DNA of 64,000 nt from assembly GCA_964370115.1 (NCBI GenBank), contig CAYJIA010000004.1:12380-76379 (forward strand), in the 5' to 3' direction. A program made the position numbers and the translations under genes. The stretch's first letter is position 1, and each line of letters begins with the position of its first letter. Under the pieces are notes generated by a model that saw nothing but the letters and a program-made list of their open reading frames with translations, was not told the origin of the DNA and made no database searches. This stretch comes from SIG603 sp964370115. GTDB taxonomy: Bacteria; Bacillota; Clostridia; Oscillospirales; Acutalibacteraceae. Below are positions 45,249 to 53,900 of this stretch, in pieces.

Positions 45249-46504
45249 TGAAAAAGAACCCTATGGTAAATTACATAGTTAATCTTAAGGGTAACCCCAA
45301 AATTTGTATATTAACAGAGCCTTTATGGTTTATTCCATTTAGTCTTTATGCTCCGTTTATTACCGTGTTTATGAATAGCTTGGGCGTAGATGATTTGCAA
45401 ATTGGACTTATAACTTCTATTGGAATGATAGTACAGGTATTCGCTTCTTTTTTTGGCGGAGTTTTTACCGATAAATTCGGCAGACGTCTCACAACATTTA
45501 TCGCCGACCTCATTTCTTGGTCGACACCTTGTCTTGTATGGGCATTTGCTCAAAACTTCTGGTGGTTTTTGGCGGCGGCAATCTTAAACAGCGTTTGGCA
45601 AGTGTCAAATATAAGCTGGGGTGCACTTTTAGTAGAGGATAGCAAACCCGACGACTTGGTTTATGCCTATTCTTGGATAAACATAGCCTCGGTTTTATCC
45701 GTTTTTGTGGCACCTATTTCGTTTATTCTTATGGATAATTTTGATCCGGTGCTAATTGTAAGGATTTTATACTTATTCTCATTTGTTTCAATGACAATTA
45801 AATTCTTGCTTTTATTTATTAAAGGCAATGAAACAGAGCAAGGCAGAATTAGGATGCAAGAGACAAAAGACATTCCTGTTGCGAAACTCATAGCGGGGTA
45901 TAAAGATGTATTCTTAAGCGTGGTAAAGTCTAGAGAAATGCGCTTTGCACTTTTTGTAATGCTTGTCACAAATGTAACAAAATCGGCGACAGATTTATTT
46001 TATGGACTTTATGTAACACAAGAGCTAATGCTTCCCACAAGCTCGCTTGCTATTTTTCAAATGATAACGGCAGGCTCTATGCTTTTACTTATGTTTACAG
46101 TGCAAGGTAAACTTAATAAAAAAGCGTATAGAATTATTATGCCTATAGGCTATGGATTGTTTATTGCAAACAACTTACTTCTTATTTTAGCACCTGTAAA
46201 CAGGCCAGAGTTTTTGGTGATTTACGCAATTATCAGTGCAGTTTGTACGGCCTTTATTGCACCGAGAAAAGACTCGCTTAGCGCTAGATTTGTGGACAAA
46301 AAGGAGAGAGCTAGAGTTAGTGCGATACTTTATATGCTAATGATAGGCATAACATCGCCTTTTGGCGTGTTTATAGGTTGGTTGTCGTCTATTGATCGCA
46401 GCTTGCCATTTATATTAAATATTGTAATTTTTGCCACGGCATTTATTGCGGTATGTTTTTCAAAATCAGTAAGAAAACTAGACAAAGAAGCAGAAAATAA
46501 TTAA
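45248..46504 (+). CDS. Major facilitator superfamily transporter
   Basis: A 418-residue, 12-helix permease. The loop after helix 2 reads GGVFTDKFGRRLTT, the MFS signature. It starts in the overlapping TAATG with the sortase stop, indicating coupling. The substrate is not evident. Confidence 0.85.
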   Translation: MKKNPMVNYIVNLKGNPKICILTEPLWFIPFSLYAPFITVFMNSLGVDDLQIGLITSIGMIVQVFASFFGGVFTDKFGRRLTTFIADLISWSTPCLVWAFAQNFWWFLAAAILNSVWQVSNISWGALLVEDSKPDDLVYAYSWINIASVLSVFVAPISFILMDNFDPVLIVRILYLFSFVSMTIKFLLLFIKGNETEQGRIRMQETKDIPVAKLIAGYKDVFLSVVKSREMRFALFVMLVTNVTKSATDLFYGLYVTQELMLPTSSLAIFQMITAGSMLLLMFTVQGKLNKKAYRIIMPIGYGLFIANNLLLILAPVNRPEFLVIYAIISAVCTAFIAPRKDSLSARFVDKKERARVSAILYMLMIGITSPFGVFIGWLSSIDRSLPFILNIVIFATAFIAVCFSKSVRKLDKEAENN

Positions 46505-46515
46505 AGGGGAATATT

Positions 46516-47679
46516 ATGATAATTAAACAGAAAAAAAGAGGTTTTATTTGTACTACCTCTCATCCTATCGGATGTCAAAAAAATGTGCAAAATCAAATTG
46601 AATACGTAAAAATTTCAGGTAAAATCGACAGCGCTAAAAAAGTTTTAGTTTTAGGTTGTTCAACGGGCTATGGACTTGCCTCGAGGATTTCACTTGCATT
46701 TGGAAGTGATGCAATGACCTTGGGTGTATCTTTTGAAAAAGAGCCAACAGAAAAACGCACAGGCACAGCTGGTTGGTACAATAATAGAGCGTTTGAAATT
46801 GAGGCGCAAAAAGCAGGTATTTATGCAAAAACATTAAATGCAGACGCTTTTTCAAAGAAAACAAGAGACGAAGTAGCCGAGATTATCGCAAAAGATTTTG
46901 GTAAAATTGATATGATAGTCTACAGTCTTGCATCGCCTAAAAGAGTGACAGATGAGGGAGAGAGCTTTAAGTCTGTTATAAAACCTATAGGCACAGCGTT
47001 TAATAATAAATCTATAGATCTTGACTCAAACAAAATTATCGATGCAAGTTTTGAGCCTGCAAGCGAAGATGAAGTCATGCAAACGGTAAAAGTTATGGGT
47101 GGCGAAGACTGGAAACTTTGGGTTGAGGATTTAAAAGAAAAAGATTTATTGGCAGATAACTTTGTTACTATGGCGTATTCTTACTTAGGGCCAGAAGTTA
47201 CTCATCCAATATACCTAAATGGCACAATAGGCCAAGCTAAAAAACACCTTAAAGAAACTGCGGATAATTTAAACGAAAGCCTAAAAGACATAAGCGGCAA
47301 AAGTTTTGTTGCGGTAAATAAAGCGCTTGTAACACAAGCTAGTAGCGCAATACCTGTAGTTCCTCTATATATTTCAATCCTTTATAAAGTTATGAAAGAA
47401 AAAGGACTGCACGAACACTGCATAGAGCAAATGTATAGGCTGTTTAAAGGCTACGGCAAAAACGAGGTCGAGATTGATGCAGACGGATATGTGAGAATGG
47501 ACGACTATGAAATGCGTGAGGACGTACAAAAAGAAGTTATGAACGCATGGGAAATCATAAGTGATGACAACATAGCAAATTTAACAGATTTAGACGGTTT
47601 CCATAGTGATTTTGACGGGCTTTTTGGTTTTGGAATTGACGGCGTAAATTATGATGAGGATATTTCGCCAATTTTATAA
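46516..47679 (+). CDS. fabV: FabV/Ter-type trans-2-enoyl-ACP/CoA reductase
   Basis: A 387-residue NADH-dependent reductase of the FabV/TER family, reducing the 2,3 double bond of enoyl-ACP or crotonyl-CoA. VLVLGCSTGYGLASRI binds NADH, IDMIVYSLASPKR is the following loop, and YLNGTIGQAKK gives the Y-x8-K catalytic pair that separates FabV from FabI. Length is near the family's 390-400. In Clostridia it serves fatty acid synthesis or butyryl-CoA formation; which one is not decided here. SD AAAGGGGAA. Confidence 0.93.
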   Translation: MIIKQKKRGFICTTSHPIGCQKNVQNQIEYVKISGKIDSAKKVLVLGCSTGYGLASRISLAFGSDAMTLGVSFEKEPTEKRTGTAGWYNNRAFEIEAQKAGIYAKTLNADAFSKKTRDEVAEIIAKDFGKIDMIVYSLASPKRVTDEGESFKSVIKPIGTAFNNKSIDLDSNKIIDASFEPASEDEVMQTVKVMGGEDWKLWVEDLKEKDLLADNFVTMAYSYLGPEVTHPIYLNGTIGQAKKHLKETADNLNESLKDISGKSFVAVNKALVTQASSAIPVVPLYISILYKVMKEKGLHEHCIEQMYRLFKGYGKNEVEIDADGYVRMDDYEMREDVQKEVMNAWEIISDDNIANLTDLDGFHSDFDGLFGFGIDGVNYDEDISPIL

Positions 47680-47707
47680 TATGTTTATACGATTTTTTAA
47701 GTTTTAA

Positions 47708-47736
47708 TTGACAATAATAATTTGTCGTGATATCAT
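47708..47736 (+). promoter_or_regulatory. Promoter of the TIM-barrel isomerase gene
   Basis: TTGACA, 17 bp spacer, TATCAT, about 40 bp before the start codon; followed directly by a palindrome (next entry). Confidence 0.7.
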
Positions 47737-47738
47737 TT

Positions 47739-47757
47739 TTATGTAATAATTACATAA
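47739..47757. promoter_or_regulatory. Candidate operator: 19-bp perfect palindrome
   Basis: TTATGTAA T TTACATAA-type symmetry: 9-bp half-sites around a central A/T, located at about +3 to +21 relative to the promoter. The position fits a repressor site controlling the isomerase gene. The regulator is not in the window. Confidence 0.5.
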
Positions 47758-47775
47758 TTAAAAGGGAGAGTTACT

Positions 47776-48693
47776 ATGAAAGAAATTAAAATTGGTACTT
47801 GTGTGCCGGGTAGATTTAGTTTAGATTGGGCTCCACATCTTGTAAAGGCAGGATTTGAAGCGATTTCACCAAACTTCCACATGGAGCTAGGCGGAATAGA
47901 TTTAGCTGAATATGCAAAAAAAATGAATGACATCGTAGGCGATAAAGCTATTATACCTACTTTTGGACTATTTTGTAATCCACTACAAAACGAAAGCCAC
48001 CTAGCAGAGCTTAAAACTGTTATAGATTCAGCTCACCTATTTGGCACAGATAAAGTTTGTACTTTTGCAGGCGCACTTGAGGGCGAGTCAGTTGAGGCTG
48101 CTATGCCAAGATTTAAAGAAGTGTTTACAGAGCTTACAAAATATGCTGCCGATAAAGGCGTTACAATTTTATTTGAAAACTGCCCAATGAACGGCACATG
48201 GAATAAAGCTACTTGCAACATCGCATTTAACCCAAAAGCATGGGAAATGATGTTTAACGAAGTTCCAGCTGAGAACATGGGTCTTGAGTGGGAACCAGCT
48301 CACCAAATGGGACAACTTATCGATCCTATCCCAAATCTTAAAGAGTGGATACACAAAATCAAACACGTTCATGGTAAAGACGCTACTATCGAGTGGGATC
48401 AAATTAAGAAATTCGGTATCGTAGGACACAGAAACTTCGTACACATGAGAACACCTGGCTTTGGTGATACAGACTGGAGAGAAGTATTCTTCACTCTATA
48501 TCAAAACGGCTACGAAGGTACAGTTTGTGTTGAGGGTTACCATGATCCAATATACGGCAAAGATTGGGAGATGACAGGTCAACTTCACGCTCTAGAATAT
48601 CTAAGATGGGCAAGAGGTGGAAACCACACACCAAACCCATGGCCAAAAGTAGAAATGGGACCACCACCAGAGAAAAAAGACGAGAATAAATAA
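47776..48693 (+). CDS. Sugar phosphate isomerase/epimerase-type TIM-barrel protein
   Basis: A 305-residue member of the xylose isomerase-like (AP endonuclease 2) superfamily. Probable metal ligands are the Glu of ILFENCP, Glu/His of GLEWEPAHQMG, His of KHVHGKDA and Glu of VCVEGYHDP. Relatives include hydroxypyruvate isomerase, IolE and tagatose epimerases. The substrate is unknown. It is monocistronic with its own promoter, palindrome and terminator. Internal codon choice is slightly richer in CTT/CCA/GGC, consistent with high expression. SD AAGGGAGAG. Confidence 0.85.
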   Translation: MKEIKIGTCVPGRFSLDWAPHLVKAGFEAISPNFHMELGGIDLAEYAKKMNDIVGDKAIIPTFGLFCNPLQNESHLAELKTVIDSAHLFGTDKVCTFAGALEGESVEAAMPRFKEVFTELTKYAADKGVTILFENCPMNGTWNKATCNIAFNPKAWEMMFNEVPAENMGLEWEPAHQMGQLIDPIPNLKEWIHKIKHVHGKDATIEWDQIKKFGIVGHRNFVHMRTPGFGDTDWREVFFTLYQNGYEGTVCVEGYHDPIYGKDWEMTGQLHALEYLRWARGGNHTPNPWPKVEMGPPPEKKDENK

Positions 48694-48714
48694 TTTTCAT
48701 TTTGGGGAATTTAT

Positions 48715-48753
48715 GCGGATAACTGAGTAACGCTTGGTTGTCCGCTTTTCTTT
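48715..48753 (+). terminator. Terminator of the TIM-barrel isomerase gene
   Basis: A 9-bp stem with one G-T pair (48715-48723 / 48737-48745) followed by TTTTCTTT. Confidence 0.8.
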
Positions 48754-48769
48754 AAGTGAAGAGTGAAGA

Positions 48770-48797
48770 GTTGTGGTGAAAATCCTGCGGATTTTTT
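48770..48797 (+). repeat. Dispersed repeat core (second copy of the 29757 element)
   Basis: The core TTGTGGTGAAAATCC...GGATTTT with a 7-bp hairpin stem (AAAATCC/GGATTTT) is preceded by a GTGAAGAGTGAAGAG run. It is the inverted match of 29757-29815 and abuts the structured repeat. Confidence 0.6.
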
Positions 48798-48966
48798 TTG
48801 ATTAAAAGTTTTGCTAAATTTTTTTCAAAAAATTTCGGTTTCAAAAGGCAGAGCCTTTGTCGTTTTCCGCAGAAAACGAAATCTTATCCTAAGAGGCGCA
48901 TTTTTGAAAGTGAATTTTGCACAGAGTGCAAAAGAGAAAACTTTTTGAAAGAAAAAAAGTTTTTTA
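48797..48966 (+). repeat. Structured ~170-bp repeat, copy A
   Basis: An AT-rich unit containing four consecutive hairpins: AAGGC-AGA-GCCTT; CGTTTTC...GAAAACG; TTTTGCAC-AGA-GTGCAAAA; and the final AAAACTTTTT...AAAAAGTTTT. It aligns over its full length with the reverse complement of 49486-49655. It lies just upstream of the small membrane protein gene. The 312-bp gap 48694-49005 holds this unit, the 48770 core and the isomerase terminator. Confidence 0.8.
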
Positions 48967-49005
48967 TGATTTACCACAAATTAGAACAAAATAAAAAAGG
49001 TGATT

Positions 49006-49443
49006 ATGAAGAAAGTTTACTTATTATTGTTGTTTTTTATAGGTTTAGGAGTTGCTAGTTTTCCGCTTGCTGTGTTGGCAAGTTTAGACAGTTATTCCTT
49101 TTCGCCGATTGAAATACCGATTACAAAAATATTTTTAGCACTAGGAGTAATTTCGGGGAGCGTTTTGCTAGTGGAATTAATTTTTAGGAAAATAAACCTT
49201 AAGAAGATATTTGAAATGCTGGGGATTACCGCCGTGGTTGCGGTGATTTCATTTGTTATATTACTGCTTATATTTTCGGCAGATATATCACTTAATTTTC
49301 CAAAACCAATGGTGGAGGAAACTGCAAAGGTATTAAAATCGATATATGATATAATTCCAAATAGCTTTATTTTAGGGATTATAACAAGTGCAGTCGCCGT
49401 TTCGGTTAGACTTGTAGTTAAAAAGAGAGTTGAGAACCTGTAG
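49006..49443 (+). CDS. Small four-helix membrane protein
   Basis: 145 residues from ATG 49006 (preceded by AAAGGTGAT). It has four hydrophobic stretches: 3-26 (VYLLLLFFIGLGVASF), 39-60, 68-92 and about 115-137, with short charged loops (RKINLKKIFEM). No family is recognised. It is enclosed by inverted copies of the structured repeat. The in-frame GTG 49000 is less likely because it lies inside the SD. Confidence 0.65.
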   Translation: MKKVYLLLLFFIGLGVASFPLAVLASLDSYSFSPIEIPITKIFLALGVISGSVLLVELIFRKINLKKIFEMLGITAVVAVISFVILLLIFSADISLNFPKPMVEETAKVLKSIYDIIPNSFILGIITSAVAVSVRLVVKKRVENL

Positions 49444-49463
49444 GGCAAGGGCTCTGCTCTTGC
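49441..49463. repeat. GTAGGG-type hairpin repeat
   Basis: A 22-base segment identical to the start of the hairpin at 55017 (TAGGGCAAGGGCTCTGCTCT). Its first bases overlap the stop codon of the membrane protein gene. It is a likely terminator or REP element. Confidence 0.7.
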
Positions 49464-49485
49464 TTTGGGTTTTGCGTAAACGATA

Positions 49486-49655
49486 ATAAGAAAACTTTTT
49501 TTCGTGCAAAAAGTTTTCTCTTTTTGCCTCCTGCAAAAATTCACTTTCAAAAATGCGTTTCTAAGTATAGGATTTCGCTTCTGCGAAAAGCGACTCGGAG
49601 CTCTGCTCCAAGACCTCGAATTTTTTTGAAAAAAATTTAGTAAAACTTTAAAACA
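49486..49655 (-). repeat. Structured ~170-bp repeat, copy B (inverted)
   Basis: The reverse complement aligns with copy A (48797-48966). The conserved blocks include CTAAATTTTTTTCAAAAAA, CGCATTTTTGAAAGTGAATT and GAGAAAACTTTTTG. The hairpins differ in sequence but stay paired: GGAGC-AGA-GCTCC replaces AAGGC-AGA-GCCTT, and CGCTT...AAGCG replaces CGTTT...AAACG. The 433-bp gap 49444-49876 holds this copy plus the carA promoter and leader. Confidence 0.8.
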
Positions 49656-49664
49656 AAAAAACAG

Positions 49665-49693
49665 TTGACAAATGACTTTAATTAGCGTATAAT
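49665..49693 (+). promoter_or_regulatory. Consensus promoter of carA-carB::dapF
   Basis: TTGACA, 17 bp, TATAAT: a perfect consensus. The transcript leader would be about 175 bases long, which is unusual in this window and suggests control in the leader. Confidence 0.8.
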
Positions 49694-49722
49694 CTCTTGA
49701 GATAAGCACAAATAAAAGAGGA

Positions 49723-49769
49723 GGCTTCACCATCTAAATGTAAAATTTTGAAGGGTGATGTCTTTTTTT
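49723..49769 (+). terminator. Leader terminator/attenuator upstream of carA
   Basis: The arms GGCTTCACC (49723-49731) and GGTGATGTC (49754-49762) pair with one U-U mismatch and one G-U, followed by seven T. An AGGAGG precedes the first arm and a start-stop ATGTAA lies in the loop (49738-49743). Attenuation of the car operon by pyrimidine or arginine supply is inference. Confidence 0.55.
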
Positions 49770-49876
49770 GGGATTTGGGGTATTAAAACTATGAGTTTTG
49801 TAGTATAATGTAACTGATATGGTTTTGTGCTTAAATACCCTTTGAGGGTAAATCTAAAATGAAAGAGGACGAATAA

Positions 49877-50944
49877 ATGAGTAAGGCATACTTGGTTTTG
49901 GAAAATGGAAAAGTCTTTTGTGGTGAGTCATTTGGTGCAAGTGGCGAAATTACCGCAGAAGTTGTTTTTACAACAGGAATGACAGGATACCTCGAAACGC
50001 TTACAGATAAAAGCTATTTCGGGCAAATCGTCGTTCAAACATTTCCACTTATTGGAAATTATGGAGTTATTTCATCTGATTTTGAGGGCGAGGTTATTGG
50101 CCCATGTGCATACATTGTAAAAGAATGGTGTCAGGTTCCCTCCAACTTTAGGTGTGAAGGGGATCTTGACACCTTTTTTAAAGAAAGAGGCGTCATAGGC
50201 CTTTCGGGTATAGATACAAGAACTCTTACAAAAATCATCCGTGAGAGCGGTGTAATGAACGGCGCGATAGTAACAAACCCTGAAAATGCCGATTTCGATA
50301 AAATTAAAGCGTATAAAGTGCAAAAAGCGGTAGAGAGTGTTTCTGTAAAATATTTTGAAGAAAAAACAGATTCTGCAAAGACAAAAAAAGTTGCGCTTAT
50401 GGACTTTGGTTATAAAATGAATATCTACAGAGAGCTTGAAAATAGGGGAGCAAATGTTGTTGTTTGCCCTCATAATACGACAGCAGAGCAAATTAAGGCT
50501 ATGAATGTAGACGGAATTATGCTATCAAATGGTCCTGGAGACCCTGCTGAAAATGTAGAAATAATAAGTAATCTAAAAGATATAATGGCTTTAAACATTC
50601 CTACTTTTGGAATTTGCCTAGGCCACCAACTGTTAGCTCTTGCAAACGGATTTAAGACTACTAAGCTAAAATACGGTCATAGGGGTGCAAACCAGCCTGT
50701 TAAAAACACAGAAACAGGCAGAGTTTATATCTCAAGCCAAAACCACGGCTATGCAGTTATGTCGGATACTATTGATGAAAAAATTGCAAGTGAGCTGTTT
50801 ATAAATGTAAATGACAAAACTTGTGAGGGTGTAAGATACAAAAACTTCCCAGCATTTACTTGTCAGTTCCACCCTGAGGCAAGCTCAGGCCCTATGGATA
50901 CAGCGTTCTTATTCGATGAATTCTTTAAACTAATGGAGGGTTAA
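49877..50944 (+). CDS. carA: Carbamoyl phosphate synthase small subunit
   Basis: A 355-residue glutamine amidotransferase subunit. The N-terminal CarA domain (VLENGKVFCGESFGASGEITAEVVFTTGMTGYLETLTD) and a class I GATase with nucleophile Cys in FGICLGHQLLALANG and His/Glu in FHPEASSGP are present. It feeds ammonia to CarB for arginine and pyrimidine synthesis. SD AAGAGGACGA; carB starts 2 bp after its stop. Confidence 0.96.
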   Translation: MSKAYLVLENGKVFCGESFGASGEITAEVVFTTGMTGYLETLTDKSYFGQIVVQTFPLIGNYGVISSDFEGEVIGPCAYIVKEWCQVPSNFRCEGDLDTFFKERGVIGLSGIDTRTLTKIIRESGVMNGAIVTNPENADFDKIKAYKVQKAVESVSVKYFEEKTDSAKTKKVALMDFGYKMNIYRELENRGANVVVCPHNTTAEQIKAMNVDGIMLSNGPGDPAENVEIISNLKDIMALNIPTFGICLGHQLLALANGFKTTKLKYGHRGANQPVKNTETGRVYISSQNHGYAVMSDTIDEKIASELFINVNDKTCEGVRYKNFPAFTCQFHPEASSGPMDTAFLFDEFFKLMEG

Positions 50945-50946
50945 TT

Positions 50947-53900
50947 ATGCCACTAAATAAAGACATAAAAAAGGTACTTGTTATAGGTTCTGGTCCTATA
51001 GTTATTGGTCAAGCGGCAGAGTTTGACTATGCGGGAACACAAGCTTGTCGTGCGCTAAAAGATGACGGCATCGAAATAGTTCTAGTAAACTCTAACCCTG
51101 CTACAATCATGACAGACAATGCAATGGCAGACAGAATTTATATAGAGCCACTTAACATTGAAACAATTAAAAGAATAATTAAAAAAGAAAAACCAGACAG
51201 CATACTTTCAGGTTTTGGTGGACAAACAGGTCTTACTCTATCTATGCAACTTGCAAAAGAAGGCTTTTTAGAAGAAAATGGCGTAAAACTTTTGGGAGCT
51301 TCTCCTGAGACTATAGACAAGGCAGAAGACAGACAAATATTTAAGGATACAATGGAAAGCATTGGCGAGCCTTGTATTCCATCAAAAGTTGTTACAACAG
51401 TAGAGGATGCAGCAGAGTTTGCAAAAGTTATAGAGTACCCTGTAATTATAAGACCTGCATTTACACTAGGCGGCTCAGGCGGCGGTATAGTAGATACCGA
51501 AGAAGAGCTATTTGAAGTTGCAGCAAACGGACTTGCACTTTCTCCAATCACTCAAATACTAGTAGAAAAAAGTATTGCAGGCTGGAAAGAAATTGAATTT
51601 GAAGTAATCAGAGACGGCGCGCACAACACAATTACAATCTGTTCTATGGAGAACTTTGACCCAGTTGGCGTTCACACAGGAGACAGTATAGTTATAGCTC
51701 CTGCAGTAACCCTTTCAGACAAAGAATACCAAATGCTAAGAACAGCTGCTATTAATATTATAGAGGCGCTAGGCGTTGAAGGTGGTTGTAACTGCCAATT
51801 CGCACTTCACCCAACATCTTTTGAATATGCAGTAATCGAGGTTAACCCTCGTGTGTCACGTTCATCGGCACTTGCATCAAAGGCTACAGGTTATCCTATA
51901 GCTAAGGTTGCGACTAAAATTGCAATAGGTTACACACTAGATGAAATCATTAATGCGGTTACAGGTAAAACTTATGCGGCATTTGAACCAGCACTTGACT
52001 ATGTTGCGGTTAAATTCCCTAAATGGCCTTTTGATAAATTTGTGTATGCAAAGAGAAATCTAGGCACACAAATGAAGGCTACAGGCGAGGTTATGTCCAT
52101 AGCCGATACATTTGAAATGGCACTAATGAAAGCGGTAAGGGGTGCAGAAATTTCACTTGATACCCTAGATTTACCGGCTTTCCACGACAAAGAGGATAAA
52201 GAACTTTGGCAAATACTAAAAGATGCGACAGACCAAAGGCTTTTTGCAATAGTAGAACTTCTAAAAAGAGGAGTTACATCACAAGAAATTCATGACTTCA
52301 CCATGATAGACATGTGGTTCTTATCAAAAATTGAAAATATCCTAAACTATGAAAAAGCGATAGAGGGTACAAAAATTGATTTTGATACCTATGTAAAGGG
52401 TAAAAAATTAGGCTTTACAGACGAGGCGCTAAAACGTATTTCTAAAAATGACTTTGAGCATAAAATGCTTGAAAACTTTAGAATGGTTGATACCTGCGCA
52501 GGCGAATTTAAGGCAGGCACACCTTATTTCTATGGAACTTACGACCTTCCTGAAAGTGGTGGCGAAAACGAGGCATTGGAGTTTATAGGAAAAACCGATA
52601 AAGAAACAGTAGTTGTTTTGGGTTCAGGTCCTATAAGAATTGGTCAAGGTATAGAGTTTGACTATGCAAGCGTTCACTGTGTTGAGGCGTTACAAAGACT
52701 TGGCTATGAAGTTGCAATAATCAACAACAATCCAGAAACCGTTTCAACCGACTTTGACACAGCAGACAGACTTTACTTTGAACCACTTTGTAGTGAAGAT
52801 GTTATGAACATCATAAATATCGAAAAGCCAAAAGGCGTGTTCGTGGCTTTCGGTGGACAAACTGCTATTAAGCTGACAAAAACTCTAGCAGAAAACAATA
52901 TAGAGATTATCGGTACTTCTGCCGACAGCATAGATGCAGCAGAGGACAGAGAGCGTTTTGAGGCTTTGCTTGAAAAGAATAATATAGGAAGACCAAAAGG
53001 CTTTACAATAGCCACAACAGAAGAGGCTTTGACTGCGGCTAAATCTCTAACTTACCCTGTGCTAATGCGTCCTTCATATGTTTTAGGCGGTCAAAACATG
53101 ATAATTGCCTTCAGCGATGAAGACATTAAAGAGTACATGGAAATTATCCTAAGACAAAAGCAAGATAACCCTGTGCTTATCGACAAATATCTAAGCGGTA
53201 TGGAGCTTGAAGTCGATGCAATTTGTGACGGCGAAAATATCTTAATTCCAGGCATAATGGAGCATATCGAGAGAACTGGTGTTCACTCAGGCGACAGTAT
53301 TGCCGTGTATCCCGCACAACACGTGGACGACGATATAATTGAGACTATAATCAAAACTACTGAAACACTTTGTAAAGAGCTTAAGGCTATAGGTCTTATG
53401 AATCTACAATATATCTATACAGACGGTGAGCTTTATGTAATTGAAGTTAACCCAAGGGCATCAAGAACAGTTCCTTACCTAAGCAAAGTTACAGGCGTGC
53501 CTATGTGCGACCTTGCTACTAAAGTAAGTTTAGGATTTAAGCTTAAAGATTTAGGCTTTGGAACAGGACTTTACAAAACATCACCTTATGTTGCTGTAAA
53601 AGTTCCAGTGTTCTCATTTGAAAAACTAACCGATGTTGACACACAACTAGGGCCTGAAATGAAATCTACTGGTGAAGTTTTAGGCATAGGAAACAACATG
53701 GAAGAGGCTTTGTATAAAGGCCTTGTAGCAGCCGGAAATAAAATGAAGAAAAACGGCGGCGGTGTGTTTATTACTGTTAGAAGCCAAGATAAGGGCGAAA
53801 TCGGCGAAATTGCTAAGAAATTTGACAAACTTGGATTTAAACTATATGCGACAATGGGTACGGCGTCGGTGCTTGCAAAATACGGACTTACTGTTAAGAT

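Noticed and set aside
48798..49058. 86-codon open frame over the structured repeat
   Set aside because: It runs through the hairpins of copy A, has no SD and ends inside the membrane protein gene; it is chance coding in a repeat.
49092..49733. 213-codon minus-strand frame over copy B and the membrane gene
   Set aside because: It is antisense to the better supported plus-strand gene and its extra length comes from repeat sequence; no SD or family resemblance.
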